DNA of 64,000 nt from Amycolatopsis bullii (GCF_014654205.1 NZ_BNAW01000005.1:1-64000); one strand, 5' to 3'. Shown: positions 42,891 to 51,809, counted from the first letter of the stretch. The notes: generated by a model not told the origin, from the letters alone. Made by a program: numbers and translations.

Positions 42891-43799
42891 TCAGCCGACC
42901 GGGAACTTCACCGCGGTCAGCTCCTCCGAAACCGCCCACAGCCGCCGCTGGATCGCCCCGTCGTAGGACTGCGGGCTGGACGCCACCACCTGCGGGCGGC
43001 CGCGGTACCCACCCGGGCCCGCCGGGCCGTAGTACTGGCCGCCGAGGGCGGTGGGGTCGGTCGCCGCGCGCAGGATCGGGAGGGCGCCACGCTCCGAGCT
43101 CTGCGTGAACAGGGGCGCCACCAGCGGGAAGACCGCGCGCATCGCCGCCGGGGAGTTGCGCATCAGCTCCGTGCGGGCCACGCCCGGGTGCGCGGCGATG
43201 GAAGCCGTCGTGCCGTGCGGGGCGAGGCGGCGCTGCAGTTCGTAGGCGAACATCAGGTTGGCGAGCTTGGCCTGCCCGTAGGCCGCCACGCGGTCGTAGG
43301 AGTCCTCCCACTGCAGGTCGTCGAAGTGGATGCCCGCGCGGATGCGGTGGGCGATGCTGGCCACCGTCACCACCCGGGAGCCCTCGACCGGCAGCAGCAG
43401 GTCCAGCAGCAGGCCGGTCAGCGCGAAGTGCCCGAGGTGGTTCGTGCCGAACTGCAGCTCGAAGCCGTCCCGGGTGGTCTGCCGCGGCGGGTACATGACG
43501 CCGGCGTTGTTGATCAGCAGGTCGATCTTCGGGAGCGTGGTGTGCAGGTCGGCCGCGGCGGCGCGGACCGACTCCAGCGACGCCAGGTCGAGCTCCTGCA
43601 CGGTGACGTCGGCGTCCGCGCCGAGCCGCGCGGCCGACTGCTTGCCCTTCTCGACGTCGCGGACGGCGAGCACCACCGTCGCGCCGCGCTCGGCCAGCAC
43701 CTTCGCCGTGTCGAAGCCGAGGCCGGTGTTGGCGCCGGTGATCACGGCCACGCGGCCGCGCTGGCTCGGGACCTCGCGCTCGGTCCAGTTCTCGCTCAT
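42891..43799 (-). CDS. Short-chain dehydrogenase/reductase
   Basis: This 302-residue SDR has the cofactor motif TGANTGLGFD (20-29), INNAGVMYP, active-site Ser in VTVASIAHRI and the YxxxK pair in YGQAKLAN. It resembles the retinol-dehydrogenase/WW-oxidoreductase-like group common in actinomycetes and probably uses NADP(H). It is divergent from a TetR gene, with three related operator repeats in between, so it is likely induced by the ligand of that regulator. The substrate is unknown. Confidence 0.92.
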   Translation of the reverse strand: MSENWTEREVPSQRGRVAVITGANTGLGFDTAKVLAERGATVVLAVRDVEKGKQSAARLGADADVTVQELDLASLESVRAAAADLHTTLPKIDLLINNAGVMYPPRQTTRDGFELQFGTNHLGHFALTGLLLDLLLPVEGSRVVTVASIAHRIRAGIHFDDLQWEDSYDRVAAYGQAKLANLMFAYELQRRLAPHGTTASIAAHPGVARTELMRNSPAAMRAVFPLVAPLFTQSSERGALPILRAATDPTALGGQYYGPAGPGGYRGRPQVVASSPQSYDGAIQRRLWAVSEELTAVKFPVG

Positions 43800-43828
43800 G
43801 GCAGTCCTCCGGGGTCGCGGCCCTTTCG

Positions 43829-43897
43829 GACCGTCGGTCTGTTATGCCTCCGACGCTAAGGAACCGTCGGTCTATTGTCAAGAGACTGCCGGTCTTC
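43829..43897. promoter_or_regulatory. Triple TetR operator between SDR and tetR genes
   Basis: Three related sequences occur: GACCGTCGGTC (43829-43839, palindromic), ACCGTCGGTCTATT (43863-43876) and ACTGCCGGTCTTC (43885-43897). The first two share ACCGTCGGTCT exactly. They cover the promoter side of both genes and fit autoregulation by the TetR protein. Confidence 0.6.
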
Positions 43898-43928
43898 AAA
43901 CCTCCGGCGCGGGCGTTAGGCTGGTCTC

Positions 43929-44609
43929 ATGACGTTCCAGCGGGCGCGCAGCGCGGAGCAGCGGGAGGAGCGGCGCCGCACGATTCTCGACACGGCGCTG
44001 AAGATGCTCGACGAGATGCCGGTGGCCGAGGTCAGCCTCAACGAGCTCAGCCGCCGGGTCGGCCTGGCCAAGTCGAACGTCCTGCGCTACTTCGAGTCCC
44101 GCGAGGCCGTGCTGCTCGAACTGCTGGACCGCGCCCTGCGCGACTGGCTGGCCGAGGTGGCCGGCGAAGTGGCCCAAGGCGTCGACCCGGACCGCCCGGC
44201 GGCCGAGCGGGCGGAGGCGTTCGCGGCGGTGGTCGCCCACTCGCTGGCCCGCCGGACGGTGTTGTGCGACCTCATCGGCGCGCAGGCGGGCGTGCTGGAG
44301 CACAACGTGTCCACCGACGTGGTGGTGCGGTTCAAGCGGTCCGCGCTCGGCGGGCTGGACACGATGGCCGAGCTGCTCCGCCGGTCCGTCCCCGAGGTCG
44401 GCGGCGAAGCGGTGTCGGTGTGCCTGCTCGCCATGATCCTCACCGGCGGCCTGTGGACGCACTGCCGCCCGGCCCCCAGCGCCCTCGCGGCTTACGAAGC
44501 CGATCCGGCCCTGGCCGCGCTCCACCTCGACCTGGCGCCCGCCCTCGAGCAGGGGCTGACCTTGCTGATCACGGGAGCCATGGCCCGCACCGGCCGGTCG
44601 TCCCGCTGA
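43929..44609 (+). CDS. TetR-family transcriptional regulator
   Basis: This 226-residue protein has an N-terminal helix-turn-helix (about 17-63: ILDTALKMLDEM, VSLNELSRRVGLAKSNVLRYFESREAVLLELL) and a helical ligand-binding domain with a TetR-C-like hydrophobic core. It is divergent from the SDR gene and probably represses it through the repeats at 43829-43897. Confidence 0.93.
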   Translation: MTFQRARSAEQREERRRTILDTALKMLDEMPVAEVSLNELSRRVGLAKSNVLRYFESREAVLLELLDRALRDWLAEVAGEVAQGVDPDRPAAERAEAFAAVVAHSLARRTVLCDLIGAQAGVLEHNVSTDVVVRFKRSALGGLDTMAELLRRSVPEVGGEAVSVCLLAMILTGGLWTHCRPAPSALAAYEADPALAALHLDLAPALEQGLTLLITGAMARTGRSSR

Positions 44610-44643
44610 CCGACGCTGCCGCGCGTTGATCCACCTCTGACGG

Positions 44644-45537
44644 TCACATCCGCCGGGCGAGCTCCCGCGCGACCTCGACGGCGATCTCCCGCGTCCGGAC
44701 CGCGAGGGGCGATTCCGTGCGCCCGGCCGGCCAGTACAGCGCCAGCTCGCGAACCGGCGCCGGCTTCAGCGGGCGGATGCTCAGCCGGCCGTCGGACCAG
44801 GCGTCCTGGCCGTGCAGCGCGAGCCACGGCAGCACCGCCCAGCCGATGCCCGCCCGCACCATCGACAGGATGGTTTCGTGGCCCGTCGTGCGGAAGACGA
44901 ACCGCGGCTGCGCGCCGGCGCGGGCGAACGTCCGCTCCAGCCAGCGCTGGTGGTACGTGGGCGGCCAGGCGACCATCGGCACGTCGTCGAGCGCCTTCAC
45001 CCGCACGGGACCGTCCGGCACCGCGCCGGCGGCCGTCACCAGGAGGTACGGCTCGTCGAACAGCTTGACGTGCTCGACTTCGCCCTCGACCGGGCCGTCG
45101 TGGAACAGCAGGTCGAGCTCGCCGATGCGAGGGTCTTCCGGCGCCACGTCGGACAACCTGATGTCGCAGCCGGGGTGCTCGTCGAGCAGCCGGCGGATCA
45201 CCGCGGGCAGGATCAGGTTCGACACGCTCTGGAAGGTGCCGATGTCGATGCGGCCGTGGCCGGCCCGGAACCGGTCCACGGCGTCGGTCAGCGCCGCGCC
45301 CTTCGCCAGCAGCTCACGGCCGTGCGTCAGGACCACCTCGCCCAGCCGCGTGATCCGGACCGGCCGCGGGCCGCCGGGCCGGTCGAACACCGCACCGCCG
45401 ACGGCTTTCTCCAGCGCGGCGATCTGCTGGCTCACCGAGGACTGCGTGTAGCCCAGCCGCGCCGCCGCCTGGCCGAACGTGCCTTCCTCGGCGATGGCGG
45501 CCATGGTCCTCAGGTGACGCAGTTCGAAGTCGGCCAT
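44644..45537 (-). CDS. LysR-family transcriptional regulator
   Basis: This 297-residue protein starts at ATG 45537; an ATG 12 bp upstream is also possible. The N-terminal winged helix reads FELRHLRTMAAIAEEGTFGQAAARLGYTQSSVSQQIAALEK (broken here by the domain turn), and a periplasmic-binding-like effector domain follows. It is divergent from an MFS transporter gene. The intergenic TTCGATCGGAA is a near-palindrome that could be its site. It probably activates the exporter in response to a small molecule. Confidence 0.92.
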   Translation of the reverse strand: MADFELRHLRTMAAIAEEGTFGQAAARLGYTQSSVSQQIAALEKAVGGAVFDRPGGPRPVRITRLGEVVLTHGRELLAKGAALTDAVDRFRAGHGRIDIGTFQSVSNLILPAVIRRLLDEHPGCDIRLSDVAPEDPRIGELDLLFHDGPVEGEVEHVKLFDEPYLLVTAAGAVPDGPVRVKALDDVPMVAWPPTYHQRWLERTFARAGAQPRFVFRTTGHETILSMVRAGIGWAVLPWLALHGQDAWSDGRLSIRPLKPAPVRELALYWPAGRTESPLAVRTREIAVEVARELARRM

Positions 45538-45620
45538 ACCACCCAACATAGCCGTTGGCGATTGGTTCGATCGGAATTCATCGCTTTTCGCGATGTCTTT
45601 GCCACCTTAACGTCGCTCCC

Positions 45621-46799
45621 ATGACGACGACTTCGGCTCCGCCCGCCCCGACCTCCCGGCTCGTCCGGGCCCTCGCGGCCACGCACTTCGTCGGCCGTGC
45701 GGGTGGCGTGGTGCGGTCGTTCCTGGTGCTGTACCTGACCCAGGCACAGCACCTTTCCCCGGCGACGGCCGGCGGGGTGGTCGCCGCGGTCGGCCTCGGC
45801 GACATCGGCTCGCAGGTGCTCGGCGGCTGGCTCGGCGACCGGATCGGCAGGCGCAACACCATGCTGGCCGGGTTCCTGGGGTCGGCCGCGGCGCTCATCG
45901 CGCTCGGCTCGGCGGATTCGCTGCCCGGGATCGGGGTGGCCGCCGTCGCCGCCGGGCTGACGCTCGAGCTGTTCCGCCCGGCCGGGTCGGCCGCGGTGGC
46001 CGATCTGCCCGCGCCACAACGACTCCGCGCGTTCGGCGTGCTCTACTGGGCGGCGAACCTCGGCTTCTCGGTCGCCACGGTCACCGCCGGGTTCCTCGCC
46101 CGGTACGGCTACGGGCTGCTGTTCTGGATCAACGTGGCGGCATCGCTGGCCGCGGCGCTGCTCGTCTGGCTCCAGGTGCCGGAAACCCGTCCCGCGGGGT
46201 CGGTGCGGACCCGGCAGGCCCTGCTGCCCGTCGTGCTGCGCGACCGGTTGATGCTCGCGATGCTGGCGCTGCACGCCGCCTACTTCACGCTGTTCCTGCA
46301 GACGTTCACGACGTTGCCCCTGCTGATGGCGGCCGGCGGTCTCGGCCCGGCGGCCTACGGCGGAGTGCTGGCCCTGAACGGGATCGCCGTCGTGGCCCTC
46401 CAGCCCCTGGCCGTCCGGCTGCTCGCCGGTCGCCACGGCCCCACCGTGTCGGCTGTCTCGATGCTCTTCGTCGGGCTCGGCGCCGGACTCGGCGCCCTGA
46501 GCCACGGCACCGCGGCCTTCGCGGGTTCGGTCCTGCTCTGGACGCTCGGCCAGATCGGGATCGCCGTCCGGTTCGGCGACACGTTCGCCGCCCTCGCCCC
46601 GGCCGGGCTGCGCGGCGGGTACCTGGGCCTGGCCTCGGCCACCTGGAGCGTCGGCGCGGTCCTCGGTCCGCTGGCCGGAACCGCCCTGCTCGAACTGACC
46701 GGCGCACCCGGCCTCGCGACCGGGTGCGCGCTCGGCGGGATCGTCCTGTTCACCGCCCAGCGGGCCCTCGGCCCCGCCCTGCACCGCCGGAAGCACTGA
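45621..46799 (+). CDS. MFS transporter, probable drug or metabolite exporter
   Basis: This 392-residue protein has about twelve hydrophobic segments. The loop between spans 2 and 3 (GGWLGDRIGRRNTM) is the MFS signature. The start is ATG 45621. No ribosome site precedes it, so a leaderless transcript is possible; in-frame upstream codons (from 45555) are poorly coding. It is divergent from the LysR gene, which suggests paired regulation. The substrate is unknown. Confidence 0.9.
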   Translation: MTTTSAPPAPTSRLVRALAATHFVGRAGGVVRSFLVLYLTQAQHLSPATAGGVVAAVGLGDIGSQVLGGWLGDRIGRRNTMLAGFLGSAAALIALGSADSLPGIGVAAVAAGLTLELFRPAGSAAVADLPAPQRLRAFGVLYWAANLGFSVATVTAGFLARYGYGLLFWINVAASLAAALLVWLQVPETRPAGSVRTRQALLPVVLRDRLMLAMLALHAAYFTLFLQTFTTLPLLMAAGGLGPAAYGGVLALNGIAVVALQPLAVRLLAGRHGPTVSAVSMLFVGLGAGLGALSHGTAAFAGSVLLWTLGQIGIAVRFGDTFAALAPAGLRGGYLGLASATWSVGAVLGPLAGTALLELTGAPGLATGCALGGIVLFTAQRALGPALHRRKH

Positions 46800-46803
46800 C
46801 CAG

Positions 46804-46880
46804 CAGCGGGGGCGGCCGTCTTGAATGACTCATTCCTGGCGTCAGACGCCAGGAATGAGTCATTCACTGCACCCCCGCTG
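46804..46880. terminator. Long bidirectional hairpin between convergent genes
   Basis: A perfect 22-bp inverted repeat (46822-46843 against 46845-46866, one-base centre) sits inside an outer stem CAGCGGGGG/CCCCCGCTG (46804-46812 and 46872-46880). It fills the space between the stops of the MFS gene and the leftward DinB-like gene. Its arms contain TGAATGACTCATTC, shared with the palindrome at 19358-19380. Confidence 0.75.
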
Positions 46881-46882
46881 AC

Positions 46883-47656
46883 TCAGAAGCCGGGGAACAC
46901 GCGGCGCAGGTCGTCGAGCGTGACGCTGCCTTCGACGGTCACCTCCTTGTCGTACGGCGCCTTCAGCCGGCCGGTGACCAGCCGGATGAAGGCCTCCGCC
47001 GGCCCGGTGAACGTCGCGGACGGCGCCTCGAGGTGGTCCACCACGGTGACCGCGTCGTCGATCACCAGCCCGGCACCGGGAACCGCGACGGACACCGGGT
47101 CCGCGAGCTCGGCCGGCTTCGCGAGGAAGCTCAGCATGAACCCGACGGGTCCGGTCAGCAGCTCGACCAGCACCGCGGCCGAGTCCGCGTCGACGCCGGC
47201 ACCGGAGTCGAACGCGACCCGCACGTCCCACGAGTGGTTGGCCACCTCGCTCAGCCGCATGCCCAGGGCGGTCACGAGCGGCACCGGCTCCGGCAGGAAG
47301 CCGAGGTCGACGGTCAGCGACGCACGCTGCTCGGGCGTGAGCGCCTCGACGGTCTCGAGCCAGCGGCCGTTGTGCTCCAGGAAGCCTTCGGCCTGCGCCC
47401 GCGGGGTGGCGGCGTCCCAGCGAGCCCAGATCGCCTGGTTCTCTTCGGCCGCCACGGTCTCACCGGTGGCGCGGGCGATGGGCGCGCGGCCGATTTCGGC
47501 ACCGCTGCCGAGGTGGGACAGGGCCTGGGCGACGGTCCACTCCGCCGCGCCGCTGGGGGCGGCGAGCTGGTCGTCGGTGAGGCCGCGGACGAGGCCGGCG
47601 AGCGTGTCGTGCTCGGAACGGAGGGCGGTGATCGTGCGGTCCACGAGTTGCGTCAT
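46883..47656 (-). CDS. Mycothiol-dependent maleylpyruvate isomerase/DinB-type protein
   Basis: This 257-residue protein starts at ATG 47656 after GAGGGTGGC. The N-terminal four-helix bundle has the DinB/MDMPI look (LRSEHDTLAGLVRGLTDDQLAAPSGAAEWTVAQALSHLGSG, here interrupted for brevity), with a metal-type His in SHLGS and another in NHSWDVR. The C-terminal part (about 165-257) is an SCP-like or MDMPI C-domain. Such enzymes use mycothiol in isomerase or S-transferase reactions. It is divergent from the acyl-CoA ligase gene with a KstR-type box between them. Confidence 0.85.
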   Translation of the reverse strand: MTQLVDRTITALRSEHDTLAGLVRGLTDDQLAAPSGAAEWTVAQALSHLGSGAEIGRAPIARATGETVAAEENQAIWARWDAATPRAQAEGFLEHNGRWLETVEALTPEQRASLTVDLGFLPEPVPLVTALGMRLSEVANHSWDVRVAFDSGAGVDADSAAVLVELLTGPVGFMLSFLAKPAELADPVSVAVPGAGLVIDDAVTVVDHLEAPSATFTGPAEAFIRLVTGRLKAPYDKEVTVEGSVTLDDLRRVFPGF

Positions 47657-47736
47657 GCCACCCTCAACTCGCGGGAGGACGCCGGTGTTCCGCCGATCAC
47701 CGGGCGGTGGACCCGCGGCCGTCGCCGTGCTAGAAG

Positions 47737-47750
47737 TAGAACGTGTTTCA
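47737..47750. promoter_or_regulatory. KstR-type operator
   Basis: TAGAACGTGTTTCA matches the KstR consensus TnnAACnnGTTnnA at every fixed position. It lies 31 bp upstream of the fadD17-like start and 80 bp from the divergent MDMPI start. KstR represses sterol-degradation genes in actinomycetes and is released by cholestenoyl-CoA esters. Confidence 0.6.
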
Positions 47751-47781
47751 ATTCTGACCACCGAGGCCGGGAGGTGCGCGG

Positions 47782-49374
47782 ATGAGCGTCCCGACGGTGA
47801 CCGAGCTGCTGCTGACCCGCGCCGGCGACGAGCGCCCGGGCCTGCGGTTCGAGGACGAAACGTGGTCGTGGGCCGAGCACGTCCGGGCGTCCGCGCGCTG
47901 GGCGGGCGGCCTCCGCGCGGCGTTGCGCCCGGGCGAACCGCCGCACGTCGGCATCCTGGCCGACAACGTGCCCGCGTTCTCCGTCCTCCTGGGTGCCTGC
48001 GCGTTCGCCGGGGCGGTCCTGGTCGGGCTCAACCCCACCCGGCGCGGTGCCGCCCTCGCCCGGGACGTCCGGCTCGCCGACTGCCGGTTCGTGCTCGCCG
48101 AGCGGAAGTACCGGCCCCTGCTGGCCGGCCTGGACCTCGGCGGGATCGCCGTGCGGGAGCTGGAGTCCTGGCCGCCGGCCGCCGACCCGATCGACCCGGT
48201 CCCCGCCTCCGCCGACGACCTGCTGATGCTGATCTTCACCTCCGGCACCAGCGGCGACCCGAAGGCCGTGCGCTGCACGCACGGCAAGATCGCGTTCCCC
48301 GGCGCGATGCTCGCCGAGCGCTTCGGTCTGTCCTCATCGGACACCGTGTACGTGACGATGCCGATGTTCCACTCCAACGCCATCATGGCCGGCTGGGCGG
48401 TCGGGCTCGCGGCGGGCGCGAGCATCGCGCTGCGCCGCCGGTTCTCGGCCTCCGGCTTCCTGCCCGACGTGCGGAAGTTCGGCGCGACCTACGCCAATTA
48501 CGTCGGCAAGCCACTGTCCTATGTGGTCGCGACGCCGCCGCGTCCGGACGACGCGGACAACCCGCTGCGCCTGGTCTACGGCAACGAAGGGGCGAGCGCC
48601 GACCTGACCGCGTTCGAGAAGCGCTTCGGGTGCAAGGTCGTCGACGCGTTCGGCTCCACCGAGGGCGGGGTGGGGTTCGCCCGCACCGACGACACCCCAC
48701 CCGGCTCACTGGGCCGCCCGGCCGGCGACGTGGCCATCCTGCACCCGGACACCGGGCTCCCGTGTCCCCCGGCCGAGTTCGACGCCGACGGCCACCTGCT
48801 CAACGCCGGCGAGGCCGTCGGCGAGCTGGTCAACACCGCGGGGGCCGGTTGGTTCGCCGGCTACTACCGCGATCCCGCCGCCGACGCCGAACGGGTGCGT
48901 GACGGCCGGTTCCACACCGGCGACCTCGCCTACGCCGACGCCGCCGGCTTCTGCTACTTCGCCGGCCGGCTCGGCGACTGGCTGCGCGTCGACGGGGAAA
49001 ACCTCGGCACGGCCCCGATCGAGCGCATCCTGCTGCGGCACCCGGCGATCACCGACGCCGCCGTCTACGCGGTGCCCGACCCGGTGACCGGGGACCAGGT
49101 GATGGCCGCCGTCGTCACCGGCGGCACGCCCCTGGACCCCACCGGCTTCGGCCGGTTCCTGGCCGATCAGCCCGATCTCGGGCCCAAACAGGTGCCCCGG
49201 TACGTGCGGACGGTCCGGGAACTCCCGCGGACCTCGACGTTCAAGGTCCTCAAGCGGCAGCTGTCCGCCGAAGGCCTGGACTGCACCGACGTGGTCTGGG
49301 AACGGAAGGGCAAGGACCTCGCCTACACCGACCTGGGGTCACGCCCGCGCGCCACGAGCGCCACGACGACGTGA
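47782..49374 (+). CDS. fadD17: FadD17-like acyl-CoA synthetase
   Basis: This 530-residue ANL-superfamily enzyme has the P-loop FTSGTSGDPKAVRCTHG (about 152-168), GNEGAS, the adenine motif VVDAFGSTEGGV (about 289-300), the FHTGDLAYAD motif and the catalytic-type Lys near the end (TFKVLKRQLS). The GNEG and STEGG pattern resembles mycobacterial FadD17, a steroid side-chain CoA ligase in the KstR regulon, and a KstR box precedes the gene. It would activate a carboxylated sterol side chain with ATP and CoA. No other sterol genes are nearby, so the assignment rests on motifs and the operator. Confidence 0.82.
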   Translation: MSVPTVTELLLTRAGDERPGLRFEDETWSWAEHVRASARWAGGLRAALRPGEPPHVGILADNVPAFSVLLGACAFAGAVLVGLNPTRRGAALARDVRLADCRFVLAERKYRPLLAGLDLGGIAVRELESWPPAADPIDPVPASADDLLMLIFTSGTSGDPKAVRCTHGKIAFPGAMLAERFGLSSSDTVYVTMPMFHSNAIMAGWAVGLAAGASIALRRRFSASGFLPDVRKFGATYANYVGKPLSYVVATPPRPDDADNPLRLVYGNEGASADLTAFEKRFGCKVVDAFGSTEGGVGFARTDDTPPGSLGRPAGDVAILHPDTGLPCPPAEFDADGHLLNAGEAVGELVNTAGAGWFAGYYRDPAADAERVRDGRFHTGDLAYADAAGFCYFAGRLGDWLRVDGENLGTAPIERILLRHPAITDAAVYAVPDPVTGDQVMAAVVTGGTPLDPTGFGRFLADQPDLGPKQVPRYVRTVRELPRTSTFKVLKRQLSAEGLDCTDVVWERKGKDLAYTDLGSRPRATSATTT

Positions 49375-49386
49375 CCCCGCCGCGGG

Positions 49387-50631
49387 TCAGCCGGTGGTGC
49401 AGGCCGCGCCGTTGAGGGTGAACGCGGTGGCCGGAGCCGGGTTCCCGGTGTGGTTGGCCTGGAAGCCGATGGTGGTGGACGCTCCGGCGGCGAGCTCGGC
49501 GTTGTAGGCGACGTTGGTGGCGGTCACCTGCCCCGACGACGGCGCGTACGCGGCACTCCAGCCGGAGGTGATGGTCTGGCCGTCGGGCAGGGTGAACCCG
49601 AGCGACCAGCCACTGATCGCGGCCGAACCGGTGTTCGTGATCGTGATGCTTTCGGTCAGGCCGGTGTTCCACGGGCTGACCGTGGCCGCGACCCGGCAGG
49701 CCCCGGTGGCCGGCGGCGGGTCGTCGGGCGGCGGCGTGGTGGTGCCGAACTGCGAGAAGAACTGCCACACCAACGCCGGCACCCACGTCCGGGAACCGCT
49801 GTCACCGGTCGCGCCGTCCTGCGGGGCGGCGATGTGGCCCTCGTCGAAGGCGGCCCACTGCACCGGGTACCCGGCCCGGCAGCCCGCATAGCTCGTGACC
49901 CGGTGCGTCAGGCTGCCCTGCGCCGGCTCGGGCGGGTTCTGGGCGGTGCAGCCGTTGTTGCGCACGAACCGGTCCCGCATCGACCGGCCGCCCGCGATGT
50001 TCAGCACGGTGTCCCGCAGCCCGTGCACGCCGAGGTAGGCGATGGGTTGCGTGCCCCCGCTGCACCCGCTGAGCACCCCACCGGACTGCACCGCCACCGC
50101 GCGGAACACCGTCGCCCGCGAACACGCGAGCGAGTAGCTCATGGCGGCGCCGTAGCTGAAGCCCACGGAGAACAGCTGGGTCGTGTCGACGCAGAGGTCG
50201 CCCTCGACCTGCCGGATGATGTCGTCGGTGAAGGTCACGTCCTCGCCGCCGGAATTGGCCCAGCCGTTGTTGAACCCTTGCGGGGCCACGAAGATGGCGC
50301 TGTTGTTCGCGAGCCGCTGCAGGCCGTAGTACGCCCAGGCCCCGGTCTGCACGGTCCGGCCCGTGTCGACGTCGGTGGCCGTGCCGCCCAGCCAGTGGAA
50401 GCCGAAGATCAGCCGGTACGGGTGGTTCCGGTCGTAGCCGTCGGGGATCCGCAAGATGTAGTTGCGGCTCTTCCCGCTGGTCTGGATCGTCCGGGTGCCG
50501 CTGGTCAACGTCGGCGCCTTGCCACAGCCGGCCGTCGAGGCGGCCGGCTGCAGCGGTGCCCCGGCGGCCACCGCTGCCGAACCGAGCACGAGCAGCGCGG
50601 CGGCCACGGCCACCACGACCCTTCTCACCAT
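49387..50631 (-). CDS. Secreted CE1-type esterase/PHB depolymerase-like with C-terminal CBM2
   Basis: This 414-residue secreted protein starts at ATG 50631 (an adjacent GTG at 50634 is equally placed) after GGAGGAG. After the signal peptide (1-24) comes an alpha/beta-hydrolase domain with FGFHWLGG (oxyanion), the nucleophile elbow GFSYGAAMSYS, an acid-type Asp in GLRDTVL and the His in FDEGHIAAPQD. A Pro-rich linker (TTTPPPDDPPPATG) leads to a cellulose-binding CBM2 of ~100 residues (VSPWNTGLTESITITNTG). Known members are feruloyl or acetylxylan esterases that act on plant cell wall. Confidence 0.9.
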   Translation of the reverse strand: MVRRVVVAVAAALLVLGSAAVAAGAPLQPAASTAGCGKAPTLTSGTRTIQTSGKSRNYILRIPDGYDRNHPYRLIFGFHWLGGTATDVDTGRTVQTGAWAYYGLQRLANNSAIFVAPQGFNNGWANSGGEDVTFTDDIIRQVEGDLCVDTTQLFSVGFSYGAAMSYSLACSRATVFRAVAVQSGGVLSGCSGGTQPIAYLGVHGLRDTVLNIAGGRSMRDRFVRNNGCTAQNPPEPAQGSLTHRVTSYAGCRAGYPVQWAAFDEGHIAAPQDGATGDSGSRTWVPALVWQFFSQFGTTTPPPDDPPPATGACRVAATVSPWNTGLTESITITNTGSAAISGWSLGFTLPDGQTITSGWSAAYAPSSGQVTATNVAYNAELAAGASTTIGFQANHTGNPAPATAFTLNGAACTTG

Positions 50632-50785
50632 CACGGAACTCCTCCCGGTGCGGCCGGCGCTCAGGAGGCGATGCTGGAACCGGCGGGAGCGCACTGTCAA
50701 CCGGCGGAAGGGCGCGGCGGCCGATGCCGTGTTCAGGTGTGGTGCAACGGTTTTCGCCCGGTGAAACTTTCAGGTTCCCGGTGGC

Positions 50786-51646
50786 CTACTGTCTCGTCAG
50801 CGCCCAGGGCATGAACTTTTCCCCGAGCGCCCGGCTGAACGGCCGCACCAGGGTTTGCAGTTCGGTGCAGGCGGCCTCGCCGATGTGCGCGTAGGGAGTC
50901 ACGCTGTTCTCGTCGGTCACCTTCTCGATTTCCGCGCGGCGGGCCGCACCCGCGGGCGTGAACGCCGGTTCGGCGTCATCGGTGAGCCAGTCCCGCTCGC
51001 GCAGCCCGGCGACGGCCCGGTTCCAGTCCTCTTCGGACCACGACCGGGAGGTGCGCAGGGTTTCCGCGGGGACCGCGCCGGAAGCGGCGTGGGTGATCAG
51101 CGCTTCGATGCCGCTCAGCCCGGCCGTCAGCAGGGCCGCGACGTGCGCGTCGCCGCGGTACTCCCGGAGCAGGGTCTGCGCGTGCCACAGCACCAGGTGC
51201 GGCTCGGTGGGCCACGGCAGCGCCGCGTGGGCGGCGAAGAGGGGCCGGCCGGTGACGTCACCGGTGACCGCCTCCGCGGCTTCGCGCAGGAGCGCGGCGG
51301 CCCGGCGTGTTTCCGGCGCGGTCACCGCGTCGCCCAGGACGCCGCGCAACGCCTGATCGGCCGCGGCGAACCGCGCGGCCAAGACGGCGGCCGGGTCGGT
51401 GACGGACCAGGCGGCGGCGATCGAGTCCCGGACGAGAGCCGGGTTGAAGTTGTAGAAGGTCGCGATGACGACCGGGGCCGGGACCGCGCCGAGTGCCGCC
51501 GACCTCGACGCGAAATAGCCGGCGCGGCCGGTGAGCCCGAGCTCCGCGTAGGCGGCCGCGGCTTCCGGGGCGAAGTAGATCATGCCGTGGTAGGGCTCGA
51601 GAGTTCGCCAGGTCCGGCGCGCCGCTTCGATCACGCGGGCCAACAT
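50786..51646 (-). CDS. SCO6745-type helical protein
   Basis: This 286-residue protein starts at ATG 51646 (MLARVIEAARRTWRTLEPYH). It matches the actinobacterial SCO6745/SalK-like family: LEPYHGMIYFAPEA, GYFASRSAALG, FYNFNPALVR and WHAQTLLREYRGDAHVAAL. The C-terminal half looks like a winged-helix domain. Its biochemical role is not established. It is divergent from the Cys-rich peptide gene, so its promoter lies in the same 163-bp region. Confidence 0.8.
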   Translation of the reverse strand: MLARVIEAARRTWRTLEPYHGMIYFAPEAAAAYAELGLTGRAGYFASRSAALGAVPAPVVIATFYNFNPALVRDSIAAAWSVTDPAAVLAARFAAADQALRGVLGDAVTAPETRRAAALLREAAEAVTGDVTGRPLFAAHAALPWPTEPHLVLWHAQTLLREYRGDAHVAALLTAGLSGIEALITHAASGAVPAETLRTSRSWSEEDWNRAVAGLRERDWLTDDAEPAFTPAGAARRAEIEKVTDENSVTPYAHIGEAACTELQTLVRPFSRALGEKFMPWALTRQ

Positions 51647-51741
51647 ACCATCCGGTCGGTACGGCGCGGCCCGGGTTTCGCGGCCGGCTTCCGATTTCCG
51701 TGGGGTACCGCCATCCGGCGTACCGCAACGGCGGATTCCTC

Positions 51742-51774
51742 GATAGCGAACGGATAGCGAGCCTGGGTCACGAT
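51742..51774 (+). promoter_or_regulatory. SARP-type direct repeats in the peptide promoter
   Basis: GATAGCGA occurs at 51742-51749 and again at 51753-51760, an exact 11-bp period. Eight bases after the second copy is CACGAT (51769-51774), a possible -10. SARP sites are typically heptamer repeats with 11-bp spacing placed about 8 bp before the -10, so the geometry fits. The SARP gene of this locus is at 55499-58363. Confidence 0.5.
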
Positions 51775-51809
51775 CTTCCCGTCGATTCCCGCTGATGAGA
51801 GGAGTGATC

